NCBI RefSeq assembly: GCF_029689925.1
Contig: NZ_CP121445.1
Location: forward strand, 3,518,501 to 3,582,500
From: Anaerocolumna sp. AGMB13025
GTDB taxonomy: Bacteria > Bacillota > Clostridia > Lachnospirales > Lachnospiraceae
Direction: 5' to 3'
DNA length: 64,000 nucleotides
Shown: piece after piece, positions 36,137 to 45,777 of the stretch
Numbering within the stretch: the first letter of the stretch is position 1
Layout: every line of letters begins with the position of its first letter
Made by a program: the position numbers and the translations under genes
Notes under the pieces: model-generated
Told to the model about the DNA's origin: nothing
The model's input: the letters and a program-made list of their open reading frames with translations, nothing else
Databases searched by the model: none

Positions 36137-36515
36137 GTATGACCTCCTGGTTACGGCGGATATCAATGCAGGCTAAACAATCAGCAAATATTAATCATAC
36201 GCTTAAATATATATCAAGCAATATAAGCCGTATCTAGATACCATCCGCCTTATAACTTTATAAATCTTTTGTAATTCTATATCCATGACAGTAAGTTTAC
36301 ATCCTGTTCACACGACACTAAAAATATGATAATGTCAACAAAAACATGCTTTGCGATTCAAGCTGTGTTACTCTTCTTTAAAAGACCTTCGATTCGCTCC
36401 TCGCACTAAAAATTCTCCCGTATAATATCTGTAAACGAAAAATTAAGTTTCTTCTATATTATATCATGAACAAATAATGCCTCCTGGCACTGAACTGGTT
36501 TATCTCTTTATTCAT
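36137..36515. other. Intergenic region upstream of cmk
   Basis: No gene seen. Complementary GGCGGAT/ATCCGCC segments near 36156 and 36240 and a 12-bp palindrome GTATCTAGATAC could give the cmk leader some structure. No convincing promoter could be fixed. Confidence 0.35.
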
Positions 36516-37760
36516 TTATACGGCATTACCCGCAGCGTAAGCAGTTGACCAAGCGATTTGGAGATTAAAGCCTCCGGTTAATGCATCTACATCCAGAACC
36601 TCACCTGCAAAAAAAACGTTAGATACTAATTTGGACTCCATGGTGGACGGATTTATCTCTTTTACCTGAATACCACCTTTTGTAATGACTGCTTCATTAT
36701 AATCCCTTAATCTGGTTATGTGGAATTTAAATCCTTTTAGCAAATCAACCAGACGGCTTCTTTCTTCTCTGGTAATTAAATTTACTTTTTTTTCCGGGTC
36801 AATATTGCTTAATGCTATTATAACTTGAATTAGCTTACGTGGCAATAGTTGATCTAACGCATTCTTATATTGTTTATTGCTAAATTCATCAAAATCCCTT
36901 AAAATTCTGGCATCAAGCTGTTCCTTAGACAGGGCTGGCTTTAGGTCTATTAAAAGGATAAGGTCTTTATTATCCATGTAAGGGATACAGTAACTGCTGG
37001 CACTTAAAATTACCGGTCCGCTGACGCCAAAGTGGGTAAATAGCAATTCTCCGAAATCCGAATAGATTTCTTTGTTTTTGGAAGTTATCCCAATATGGAT
37101 ATTTTTCAGTGATAAACCCTGTAACTCTTTTACCAGGTTAAGTTCCTCCACATTCATTGGTACTAATGAGGGGAATAGTTTTGTAACCGAATGCCCCATA
37201 CTTTTGGCAAACCGGAATCCATCTCCGTTAGAGCCAGTGGACGGATAGGATAGTCCCCCTGTGGCAATGATTACTTTGACACCGGTTATAATTTCATTAT
37301 TCCCATTAAGTTTAATACCATAAAAACTATTATCTTTTATCAGTATCTCTGTAACTTCACTTTCATACCTGATATCGACATTTTGACGCTTTAATTCTTT
37401 TAAAAGCACTCCAAGGACATCCGAAGATTTATCAGATTCCGGAAATACACGGTTTCCTCTTTCAATTTTTGTTTTTAATCCGATTTCTTCAAAAAAATCC
37501 ATAGTATCAAAATTATTATAGGAATAAAAAGAACCGTACATGAATTTGGGATTCGTCACAACATTCCGAAACAGCTCGTCCATATCACAGGCATTCGTAA
37601 GGTTGCATCTGCCTTTTCCGGTGATATATAATTTTTTGCCCAGTTTTTCGTTTTTCTCTAATAATACAACCTGATTGCCTTTTCTTGCAGCTGTAATGGC
37701 AGCCATCATTCCTGCCGCACCACCGCCTATAACAATTATTTTGTTTAATTCCTGATTCAC
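36516..37760 (-). CDS. BaiN/HI0933-like NAD(P)/FAD-dependent oxidoreductase
   Basis: 414 aa. FAD-binding flavoprotein of the HI0933 family: IIVIGGGAAGMMAAITAARKG (FAD), KKLYITGKGRCNLTN, TGGLSYPSTGSNGDGF and the C-terminal FAGEVLDVDALTGGFNLQIAWSTAYAAG. Related BaiN enzymes reduce bile-acid intermediates, but most family members have no known substrate. GTG 37760 preceded by GGAGGAG is the preferred start. Often adjacent to cmk in Clostridia, as here. Confidence 0.9.
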   Translation of the reverse strand: MNQELNKIIVIGGGAAGMMAAITAARKGNQVVLLEKNEKLGKKLYITGKGRCNLTNACDMDELFRNVVTNPKFMYGSFYSYNNFDTMDFFEEIGLKTKIERGNRVFPESDKSSDVLGVLLKELKRQNVDIRYESEVTEILIKDNSFYGIKLNGNNEIITGVKVIIATGGLSYPSTGSNGDGFRFAKSMGHSVTKLFPSLVPMNVEELNLVKELQGLSLKNIHIGITSKNKEIYSDFGELLFTHFGVSGPVILSASSYCIPYMDNKDLILLIDLKPALSKEQLDARILRDFDEFSNKQYKNALDQLLPRKLIQVIIALSNIDPEKKVNLITREERSRLVDLLKGFKFHITRLRDYNEAVITKGGIQVKEINPSTMESKLVSNVFFAGEVLDVDALTGGFNLQIAWSTAYAAGNAV

Positions 37761-37972
37761 AGCTTCTCCTCCAAAGGCATATATAATACAAGGAAAGAAT
37801 TCCAATTTCTTGTTATCAAAAAATCAGGAATTCTTTCGTTCTTTGTTTAAGTAATATCAATTTTACAATAATTATTCGATATAAAAATTTTATATTTTAT
37901 GTCCATAAGAAATTTAACCGCTTATGAAAATATATTCCGTACTATATCATAGGAATGCTATCATACTCTTTA

Positions 37973-38629
37973 CTATTTTGTCTTACTGTTGTCTAAATAT
38001 ATTTCGTTCAGACCAAAGGAATAATGATCTGACTTGTATGCCTGCCCATCTATTCTAAAAATCACTTTCGGATACTCTTTTAAATTATCCACTAAGCTTT
38101 GGGCAATTGCATCTAATATAGATTTTTCCAAATTGCTGTCAGTATGAACCACAGGCTGCTGATTCGATGTGAAACTGACAATAACAGTGTCTTTTTGAAG
38201 GCTTACTTTATCTACATCAATCATTATAAGACGATCCGCCAGGGAATCTATAACCAGGTCAAGGATTAATTCAGGAGTTATTTTACTGTCCTGTGGAACT
38301 AAGGCCACGACAGACTCCACACTCTGGGTATCTTCGTTTATGGAGTAAATTGGTACTTCCTTGGTTGCCGCCCGTTCAATGGTTTCTCCCCCGGAATCTT
38401 TTGTATCGGCAGAAGATAAATTATTCTTAGTTAAGACTTTTGAATCCTGGGTACTATCTTTAGATTGTACTCCTTGATCTAGCGTCTGTTCCAAAGACCC
38501 AGACTGAATACCATCAATATTTGTATTATTTAAAATTTGCTTGTCTGATTTTAAACTACAGCCGTTTACTGCTGTTAACAGTGAAAAAGCTGTAATGAAA
38601 CAAAGTCGTTTCAAATTTTTATTCTTCAT
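37973..38629 (-). CDS. GerMN-domain lipoprotein
   Basis: 218 aa. Lipobox LTAVNGC (Cys about 24) after a basic signal peptide gives a membrane-anchored lipoprotein. A Ser/Asp/Thr-rich linker (about 25-90) leads to a GerMN domain (about 95-215: DSKITPELILDLVIDSLADRL; KVSLQKDTVIVSF; FRIDGQAY). GerM proteins serve sporulation/germination complexes. ATG 38629 behind AGGAG; a GTG three codons earlier overlaps that site. Confidence 0.85.
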   Translation of the reverse strand: MKNKNLKRLCFITAFSLLTAVNGCSLKSDKQILNNTNIDGIQSGSLEQTLDQGVQSKDSTQDSKVLTKNNLSSADTKDSGGETIERAATKEVPIYSINEDTQSVESVVALVPQDSKITPELILDLVIDSLADRLIMIDVDKVSLQKDTVIVSFTSNQQPVVHTDSNLEKSILDAIAQSLVDNLKEYPKVIFRIDGQAYKSDHYSFGLNEIYLDNSKTK

Positions 38630-38881
38630 AACAATCACTCCTGACTTTTATTACCAATTCCATTAGCATCTATAAAATAGTTTGATTTTGTTAAATTACT
38701 AATTTCGACAAAACATGATACAACTTTTATACATTAATAATATGCCTTAACTATGTCATTTTTATGTTAAAACATGGTTAATTTATAGTTCCTTTATTTT
38801 TGTTATAAATTTGTATCAACAGACCTATGAATTAGTAATCAGTCGTGATTTTTTTTTAGCAGAAAAATCTGCAGCAAATTT

Positions 38882-40171
38882 TTAAACTCCATATTCTTTT
38901 ATAAGGGAATTTCTTAAAAGATCCAGCGCACAGATAACGGTGTAATCTCTTACTTTTTGACGGTTACCCTTAAATCTGTATTCCTTTATTGTCACTCTTT
39001 CCTTTAAGGCACAGGCAATATATACAAGTCCTACTGGTTTTTCTTTGGTTCCACCATCTGGACCGGCTATACCCGTTACTGCTAAGGATGCCTTGCTTCC
39101 CGATGCCTTTACCGCTCCCAAAGCCATTTCTTCTGCGGTCTCTTTGCTTACGGCACCAAAAGCTTTTAGAGTTTCCTCTTTTACACCTAAGTACTTCTGT
39201 TTTGCTTCATTGGAGTAGGTAATAAAACCTTCTCCTAATACAGCAGAGGCACCTGGTACATTCACAATTCTGCCAGCTATTAATCCTCCGGTACATGATT
39301 CTGCTGTCGTTAGCATAATATGATGTTTTGCCAGTAGAGCCACTACCACATCTTCTAAACTTTCCTGTTCCTTCGTAGTATAGATCGCAGTGGAAAAGCG
39401 TTTCTTTAATTCGTCTACCATAGGCTTAACAAGCCTGTTACCCAACTCATAATTATCTGCAGCAGCCGTTACCCTAATGTGAACTTCCCCAGTCTTAGCA
39501 TATGTGGCTATGGTAGGATTTGTCTGTTCCTCTATTAAATCCTGTATCATAGATTCTGCCTTACTTTCACCAATACCGCAGATTTTAACCATTTCAGAAT
39601 AAAGAATCCCAGGCTGCAGGGAGCTTAAGAAGGGTTTGATCTTCTGTTCAAACATAGGAATTAATTCATTTGGAGGACCCGGCAGCAAAATGACTACTTT
39701 ATTGATATAGGGATTGATATCTTTATTGTCCCCTTTCTCTTCCTCTATCCTAATAATCAATCCCGGTGCTGTACCATTATTATTATCAATGACCATGGCT
39801 CCTTCAATGGTTAAGGCCTGTTTCCAGTTATTTTCGGTTATATCTTTTATGTTTCGTCCCTGAAAGAAAGAATAAATTCTTTCTTTTGTATGGGGATCTT
39901 CAACCAGGTTTCTCCGAAGAACTTTTGCAGTGACTTCTTTCGTTAAGTCATCTTTAGTGGGTCCAAGACCTCCGGTCAGGATAACGATATCAGACCTTGA
40001 TAAGGCTAAGGACAGGGTCTTAATCAGCCGTTCCTCATTATCCCCTACAGAAACCTGAAAATAATTTATGATACCTAGCTCTGCACATTTTACCGATAAA
40101 TAATTTGCATTGGTATTAACAATATTGCCGAGTAAGATTTCCGTTCCAACACTAATGATTTCAGCTATCAT
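38882..40171 (-). CDS. cinA: CinA, competence/damage-inducible and NMN deamidase protein
   Basis: 429 aa. N-terminal MoCF-like domain (VGTEILLGNIVNTNANYLS; LTGGLGPTKDDLTKE) and C-terminal PncC amidase (TTAESCTGGLIAGRIVNVPGAS; VTGIAGPDGGTKEKPVGLVYIA) that recycles pyridine nucleotides. GGGAGG precedes the ATG. Last gene of rimO-pgsA-cinA, 12 bp after pgsA; in many Firmicutes it precedes recA, which here lies 18 kb away. Confidence 0.95.
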   Translation of the reverse strand: MIAEIISVGTEILLGNIVNTNANYLSVKCAELGIINYFQVSVGDNEERLIKTLSLALSRSDIVILTGGLGPTKDDLTKEVTAKVLRRNLVEDPHTKERIYSFFQGRNIKDITENNWKQALTIEGAMVIDNNNGTAPGLIIRIEEEKGDNKDINPYINKVVILLPGPPNELIPMFEQKIKPFLSSLQPGILYSEMVKICGIGESKAESMIQDLIEEQTNPTIATYAKTGEVHIRVTAAADNYELGNRLVKPMVDELKKRFSTAIYTTKEQESLEDVVVALLAKHHIMLTTAESCTGGLIAGRIVNVPGASAVLGEGFITYSNEAKQKYLGVKEETLKAFGAVSKETAEEMALGAVKASGSKASLAVTGIAGPDGGTKEKPVGLVYIACALKERVTIKEYRFKGNRQKVRDYTVICALDLLRNSLIKEYGV

Positions 40172-40183
40172 GATACGCCTCCC

Positions 40184-40726
40184 TTATTTGTTGTTTTCCG
40201 ATAACACCTTTCTATTTTTGTACAGATAATCAATCAAGGATATAATCGTCAGCACCAAAGATAAATAGACAAATATCTGTTCCAGTACATTAAAAACAAG
40301 ATTATCAAAATTTACAATTAAAAGTATGGACATAATCATCTGGGCACTGGTCTTAAATTTGGCAATATTACTGGCTGCAATTACTACCCCATTATCCGAC
40401 GCTACCAGCCGGAATCCACTGATAATAAATTCTCTGGATATAATGACAATAATAATCCAGGCCGGAACCAGTTTTAGTTCTACAAAGCAAATCAACGCCG
40501 CACTGACTAATAGTTTGTCAGCCAGTGGATCCATGAACTTTCCAAAGTTGGTAATCAAATGGTACTTTCTTGCCAGATGTCCATCCAGGGCATCGGTAAG
40601 GCAGGCAATAATAAAGACAGCGGCAGCAATATAATTGCCGTAAGGAATGCCTGGTATCAGGTAGATACATAAGAAAACCGGAATCATAAAAACTCTTGCA
40701 ATCGTAATTTTATTAGGTAAATTCAT
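40184..40726 (-). CDS. pgsA: Phosphatidylglycerophosphate synthase
   Basis: 180 aa, integral membrane. Joins CDP-diacylglycerol and glycerol-3-phosphate. The CDP-alcohol transferase motif is complete: DALDGHLARKYHLITNFGK followed by FMDPLADK. Several membrane helices (for example 16-40, 75-100, 145-170). AAAGGT precedes the ATG. Confidence 0.96.
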   Translation of the reverse strand: MNLPNKITIARVFMIPVFLCIYLIPGIPYGNYIAAAVFIIACLTDALDGHLARKYHLITNFGKFMDPLADKLLVSAALICFVELKLVPAWIIIVIISREFIISGFRLVASDNGVVIAASNIAKFKTSAQMIMSILLIVNFDNLVFNVLEQIFVYLSLVLTIISLIDYLYKNRKVLSENNK

Positions 40727-40756
40727 AAAGGCACAACCTTTCTCCCCTCTGGGATT

Positions 40757-42130
40757 TTATATTAATTCTCCAATCAAATCGTATTCTTTGGCATCAGTGA
40801 CCATAACTTCTACGAATTCTCCGGACATCAATTCTCCTCTGGCCTGTACAAAAATAAATCCATCTACGTTAGGAGCATCCATATAAGTCCTTCCGATATA
40901 AATATTGCCCATTGACAGAAGCTGTTCCGGTTCCAGTATTGACTGTTCCTCTAAACTGTCCTCAGGTAATTTTCCTTCTATCATGACCTTTAGCTTTCGA
41001 CCCACCGTATCCATTGCATGATCAAAGGCAATTTCCTGCTGTAATTCCATAATTTCAGCCTGTCTGCGCTTCTTGATGTGTTTATGAATCTGATTCTTCA
41101 TCTTTGCAGCCGGAGTATCATCTTCCTTGGAATAGGTAAATACCCCAAGACGGTCAAATTTCATCTCTTTTAAAAATTCTTTCAGTTCTTCATGTTCCTC
41201 TTCTGTCTCTCCTGGAAATCCGGAAATTAACGTTGTCCTAAGAGCTATCTCTGGAATATTCTCCTTAAGTTTTCTTATTATATTAGTTAATTCCTCTTTA
41301 TTCGTTCTTCTTCCCATTCTCTTAAGAATAGAATCACTGGCATGTTGTATCGGCATATCCAGATACTTGCAGATTTTATCTTCGGACTTTATAACCTGTA
41401 TTAATTCATCTGTAATTTCCTCCGGATAGGAATATAAGATACGGATCCATTCCAATCCATCAATTTTACATAACTCTTTTAATAATTCCGGTAATTTCTT
41501 CTCTCCGTAAATATCTTTTCCATAAAGGGTAGTTTCCTGTGCCACTAAAATTAATTCCTTAATTCCACTGCTTACAAGATCTTTGGCTTCCTTAATCAGA
41601 CTCTCCATAGGTATGCTTCTATAGTTGCCCCTGATCTTTGGAATAATACAGTAAGTACAGTGTTTATCACATCCTTCGGCTATTTTTAAATAAGAAAAAT
41701 AGCCTCCTGTCGTATTAATTCTTGATGTGTTTACTGCTTTTATATCCTCCGGTTCTTTTACAGAGACTGTTTTTCTTCCCTCAAGAGCATCTTCAATAAC
41801 AGTTACGATTTCATTGTAACTGGAGGTTCCAAGGATAGCATCTACTTCGCTGATTTCCTTTTGGATCTCCTCCTTATACCTCTGACCAAGGCAGCCGGTT
41901 ACTATTAATACCTTAAGTGTTCCGGTTCTTTTGTATTCTGCCATTTCCAATATCGTGTTGATGCTTTCTTCCTTTGCATCATTTATAAAGCAACAGGTAT
42001 TGACTACGATGATGTCTGCTTCTTTTTCTTCATTCGTAATCTGATACCCTTTGTCACGTATTAATCCCAGCATAATTTCACTGTCCACTAAATTTTTATC
42101 ACAACCTAGTGAAACAAATAATATATTCAT
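40757..42130 (-). CDS. rimO: Ribosomal protein S12 methylthiotransferase
   Basis: 457 aa. Radical-SAM enzyme that thiomethylates S12 Asp88. UPF0004 cysteines (SLGCDKN, NTCCFI, TGCLGQR), radical-SAM motif CDKHCTYCIIP, C-terminal TRAM domain from about 390. GGAGG precedes ATG 42130. First gene of the rimO-pgsA-cinA operon. Confidence 0.96.
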   Translation of the reverse strand: MNILFVSLGCDKNLVDSEIMLGLIRDKGYQITNEEKEADIIVVNTCCFINDAKEESINTILEMAEYKRTGTLKVLIVTGCLGQRYKEEIQKEISEVDAILGTSSYNEIVTVIEDALEGRKTVSVKEPEDIKAVNTSRINTTGGYFSYLKIAEGCDKHCTYCIIPKIRGNYRSIPMESLIKEAKDLVSSGIKELILVAQETTLYGKDIYGEKKLPELLKELCKIDGLEWIRILYSYPEEITDELIQVIKSEDKICKYLDMPIQHASDSILKRMGRRTNKEELTNIIRKLKENIPEIALRTTLISGFPGETEEEHEELKEFLKEMKFDRLGVFTYSKEDDTPAAKMKNQIHKHIKKRRQAEIMELQQEIAFDHAMDTVGRKLKVMIEGKLPEDSLEEQSILEPEQLLSMGNIYIGRTYMDAPNVDGFIFVQARGELMSGEFVEVMVTDAKEYDLIGELI

Positions 42131-42304
42131 GTGTACCTCCAAATAATAAGTTAGTAGTATTGTTAGAATATTTATTTAAATTCAGTTTGAACTATTTCTT
42201 CACAAAAATACTTAGAACAATTTCATTTAAAAAATATCATCCATGACATTTTAACAGTTTTTATATAAAAAGGAAACTATTATTTATTTCTAATCGAATT
42301 ATAA

Positions 42305-42332
42305 TTGACTTTTCAATCTATTTTGTTATGAT
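42305..42332 (+). promoter_or_regulatory. Promoter of the 42365 gene
   Basis: TTGACT (42305-42310), 16-bp spacer, TATGAT (42327-42332). Confidence 0.6.
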
Positions 42333-42364
42333 TAAAGCAAAATCATGTTAAAGACAGGAGTTAA

Positions 42365-43981
42365 ATGATGAAAAAAATAATAAAAGCAATACCATTCGTA
42401 ATTCTCGCCCTACTGGCCGGTTTTATTTACTATTATGTCGCCCTCCCTGCAATAAATATACATTCGCCGGGCTTTTGGTTCTTTATTATAGGTGCCCTGG
42501 TAGTTATCTGTATTGTTGTTGCTATTACTTCTATTTATAAGGAAAACAAAGGACCCAGATATTCTGTATCAATCTTTCACAACAAACCGTTTGTTATAGC
42601 CATCTCCGTTACCGGTATTGTAATTGTTATTTATATTGTGGGCAGCATTATATCTTCTCCTATGATAAATGCAAATAAGTACCAAAAGATTCTAAAAATT
42701 AAAGATAGCAATTTTACCGAAGATATTAAGGAAATATCCTTTAATAAAATCCCTATTCTTGATAAAGATTCTGCTGCTCTGCTGGGTTCAAGAAAAATGG
42801 GCAGTATTGTTGAATATGTTTCCCAGTTTGAAGTAGGTAACAATTATACGCAGATAAATTATAACGGAGTTCCCACCAGAGTATCACCTCTGCTTTATGG
42901 AAGCTTCATTAAATGGTTTACCAACCGTTCTGAAGGTATTCCTGCTTATATGCAGATTGATATGACCACTCAGGATGTAAAGCTGGTAAAATTAACAAAG
43001 GGTATTCACTATTCCCAATCCGAATATTTTGGCAAGAATATCAACAGATATTTACGTTTTCACTACCCTACCTATATTTTTGATGATATTAATTTTGAAA
43101 TTGATGATGAAGGTGTTCCCTACTGGATCTGTCCGGTTAAAGATTATACCATAGGATTATTCGGCGGTCAGACGATTGGCCGGGTGGTTATTGTCAATGC
43201 TGTTACCGGGGAATTAAAAAATTATGCTGTAGCCGATGTTCCTACTTGGGTCGACCGGGTATATTCCGCCGAACTGCTAATAAATCTGTACGACTATTAT
43301 GGAACTTTAAAACATGGATACTGGAATACTGTTTTCAGCCAAAAAGACGCCCTTCAGACTACTGACGGATACAATTATATCGCACTGGATGATGATGTCT
43401 GGGTATATACCGGCGTTACCAGTGTATCCAGGGACGAATCCAATGTAGGTTTTGTTCTAATGAACCAGCGTACTGCTGAAACCAGATATTATGCTATCTC
43501 CGGTGCAGAAGAATATTCTGCCATGGCTTCTGCCGAAGGTCAGGTACAGCACCTTAATTATCGGGCTACTTTCCCGCTGTTACTTAATATCGGCGGTGAA
43601 CCCACCTATTTTATCGCATTAAAAGACAGCGCAGGTCTGGTTAAAAAATATGCCATGGTTAATATCTCCCGTTATCAAATCGTTGCAATTGGCGATACGG
43701 TAAATGAATGCGAAAAGACTTATCTGGAACTTTTGAAATCAAATAATATTGATGTGCAGGATACTTCTAAGCTGCCAAAGGTGACAGGTTCCATATCTAA
43801 AATTGCAGAAGGTGTCGTAGATGGTAACTCCCATTATTATATCCTTTTAAATAATAATGACGCTATCTTTGACGTAGAAGTAGTTAATTTTATTAATATA
43901 ATAAAGTACAATGTTGGGGATACCGTTACTTTTACTTATTCAGAAGGTACGGAATCCAATACGGTACTTGGGGTTGAGTAG
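42365..43981 (+). CDS. Large membrane-anchored protein of unknown function
   Basis: 538 aa. Not recognised with confidence. Three hydrophobic segments in the first 100 residues (about 8-28, 36-56, 77-98), then a 430-residue hydrophilic part predicted outside or in the cytosol depending on topology, rich in aromatic beta-strand patterns (YIFDDINFEIDDEGVPYWICPVKDYTIGLFGG resembles propeptide/PepSY-like sensor folds). AGGAG before ATG 42365/42368. Single gene, own promoter and a strong shared terminator. Confidence 0.75.
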   Translation: MMKKIIKAIPFVILALLAGFIYYYVALPAINIHSPGFWFFIIGALVVICIVVAITSIYKENKGPRYSVSIFHNKPFVIAISVTGIVIVIYIVGSIISSPMINANKYQKILKIKDSNFTEDIKEISFNKIPILDKDSAALLGSRKMGSIVEYVSQFEVGNNYTQINYNGVPTRVSPLLYGSFIKWFTNRSEGIPAYMQIDMTTQDVKLVKLTKGIHYSQSEYFGKNINRYLRFHYPTYIFDDINFEIDDEGVPYWICPVKDYTIGLFGGQTIGRVVIVNAVTGELKNYAVADVPTWVDRVYSAELLINLYDYYGTLKHGYWNTVFSQKDALQTTDGYNYIALDDDVWVYTGVTSVSRDESNVGFVLMNQRTAETRYYAISGAEEYSAMASAEGQVQHLNYRATFPLLLNIGGEPTYFIALKDSAGLVKKYAMVNISRYQIVAIGDTVNECEKTYLELLKSNNIDVQDTSKLPKVTGSISKIAEGVVDGNSHYYILLNNNDAIFDVEVVNFINIIKYNVGDTVTFTYSEGTESNTVLGVE

Positions 43982-43993
43982 TTAATAAACCCT

Positions 43994-44054
43994 ATAAAAA
44001 TCCCGGAGATGAAAGACAAGTATGTTTAGCCTTTTGCATCTCCGGGATTCTAGT
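43994..44054. terminator. Bidirectional terminator
   Basis: Perfect 13-bp stem AATCCCGGAGATG / CATCTCCGGGATT (43999-44011, 44037-44049), with U-rich tails on both strands. It serves the converging genes at 42365 and 44075. Confidence 0.9.
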
Positions 44055-44074
44055 TTTTATCCCTTACTTTGTAT

Positions 44075-44725
44075 CTATATTTCCTTTATCCTGGAATAAT
44101 AGCCTTTCATTTTCTGTATATAAGTCATAAACTGCAATTTCTTCTTAAGGCTTGTTTTACTCATCCGATCCGGATGCTCATAGTCACCTACAAAGGAGGT
44201 TTTTATAAAATGTTTGATACACTCCACATCCCTGGTCTTATCTAAGTTCCTAAGTCCCAGATCCAGGTTTTTTCTTATCCTTAACATAGCCTTGCTGTGG
44301 TCAATTGTCGTAACTAGTTTCCCGTCCTGAAAGATAAATTCGCGTACTGTTTTATAACCAAAACAAGGAATCTCTTCCCCTGTTCCGTAATTTTTAACCA
44401 CAGTGTTCACGATAATAACGGCACCGGTGAATTTAATTGGAACAGAAACATTCGTATACCGCGCGGTTTCTATTCCCTTTTCAGAAAATATATACTCCGG
44501 TTCAATACCGTTAATCACTTTATATCCCCTGTCGGACGTTATAATCAAGTCTTTTAAATACAACTGATAGTCCTTTATTTCAAACGTGCTGTTGTACTCA
44601 AATGTCTGATCATCAGACCATATGGGTGATATTCCGAATATATCCGGTTTATATATTTCCTTTAACTCACATTTTAATATTAAAAATAATGTACCGTCCG
44701 AAATAATTGTGTCTTTTGCAGCCAT
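44075..44725 (-). CDS. Conserved-looking protein of unknown function
   Basis: 216 aa. I do not recognise the family with certainty (possibly DUF6128-like). No membrane segment or signal. N-terminal half is beta-rich (LFLILKCELKEIYKPDIFG; YQLYLKDLIITSDRGYKVI), the C-terminal 70 residues are helical and basic. AGGAG before the ATG; single gene with its own promoter. Confidence 0.7.
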   Translation of the reverse strand: MAAKDTIISDGTLFLILKCELKEIYKPDIFGISPIWSDDQTFEYNSTFEIKDYQLYLKDLIITSDRGYKVINGIEPEYIFSEKGIETARYTNVSVPIKFTGAVIIVNTVVKNYGTGEEIPCFGYKTVREFIFQDGKLVTTIDHSKAMLRIRKNLDLGLRNLDKTRDVECIKHFIKTSFVGDYEHPDRMSKTSLKKKLQFMTYIQKMKGYYSRIKEI

Positions 44726-44779
44726 ACCTCATCTCCTAATAAAAGATCTGTTTTTATAATTCTGGATTTCTCATACACT

Positions 44780-44807
44780 ATTATATCTTAATAATATAAA
44801 AGTGAAA
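44780..44807 (-). promoter_or_regulatory. Promoter of the 44075 gene
   Basis: TTTCAC (44802-44807), 16-bp spacer, TATAAT (44780-44785) on the minus strand. Confidence 0.5.
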
Positions 44808-44829
44808 TTTGAAATTTATTTAAATATCC

Positions 44830-45681
44830 TTAAAAATCCTTTCTTAACTGGATGCTTTCAACACAATTATTCATAAGCATGGCAATAGTCATAGGACCAA
44901 CTCCGCCAGGAACAGGGGTAATGGCACTTACATGGTCCACCACATCTAAAAAATCCACATCCCCGCACAGTTTATTATTCTCATCCCGATGCATGCCTAC
45001 ATCAATGACAACAGCGCCTTCTTTTATATATTCCTTATTAATGAATTTACGTTTACCGATGGCAACTACCAGGATATCCGCACGTTTTGCAACTTCTTTT
45101 AGGTTTTTGGTACGGGAATGGCATACGGTCACGGTTCCATTTTCACGCAAAAGCAGTAATGCCATAGGTTTTCCAACAATATTGCTTCTTCCGATAATGA
45201 CGCATTCTTTTCCATCGATTTCAATACCGGAGCGTTTTAACAATTGTATGATTCCTGCAGGGGTACAGGATAAAAAGCCTTTCTGCCCAATGCTTAATGC
45301 TCCTACGCTTTGGGGATGGAAACCATCTACATCCTTTTCTGGTGATATTGTCTGAATAACCAGATCTTCATCAATATGAGCCGGCAGAGGAAGCTGAACC
45401 AGTATGCCATTGACATCTGTTCTTTCATTTAACTCTTTTACCAGGTTAAGCAGTTCTTCTTCTGTTGTCTTCTCCGGCAGTTCATACGCTAACGAGCGGA
45501 TACCGATATATTCGCAGGCTTTCTTTTTATTCCCGACATAGACACTGGAAGCGGGGTCCTCTCCCACCTGGATAACCGCAAGGGTTATCTGAATTTCTTC
45601 CGATTGATATGCGGCAACTTTTTCTTTTAATTCCTCTTTTATATCCTGGGAAATCTTTTTACCATCAATAATTAATGCCAT
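44830..45681 (-). CDS. folD: Methylenetetrahydrofolate dehydrogenase/cyclohydrolase
   Basis: 283 aa. Interconverts methylene-, methenyl- and formyl-THF. Signature [23 protein letters not shown] (active-site Tyr and Lys), [19 protein letters not shown] and the NADP-binding [14 protein letters not shown]; ends [17 protein letters not shown] 45681 behind AGGAG. Partner of fhs at 58053 in C1 metabolism. Confidence 0.96.
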   Translation of the reverse strand: MALIIDGKKISQDIKEELKEKVAAYQSEEIQITLAVIQVGEDPASSVYVGNKKKACEYIGIRSLAYELPEKTTEEELLNLVKELNERTDVNGILVQLPLPAHIDEDLVIQTISPEKDVDGFHPQSVGALSIGQKGFLSCTPAGIIQLLKRSGIEIDGKECVIIGRSNIVGKPMALLLLRENGTVTVCHSRTKNLKEVAKRADILVVAIGKRKFINKEYIKEGAVVIDVGMHRDENNKLCGDVDFLDVVDHVSAITPVPGGVGPMTIAMLMNNCVESIQLRKDF

Positions 45682-45777
45682 ACTAACACTCCTATGTCTT
45701 ATCATTTTATTCATAGGGGTTGGTCTTATCTGTTAGAAAGTCCCTACCAAACAACCCCATTGTTACGATGAAAGATT

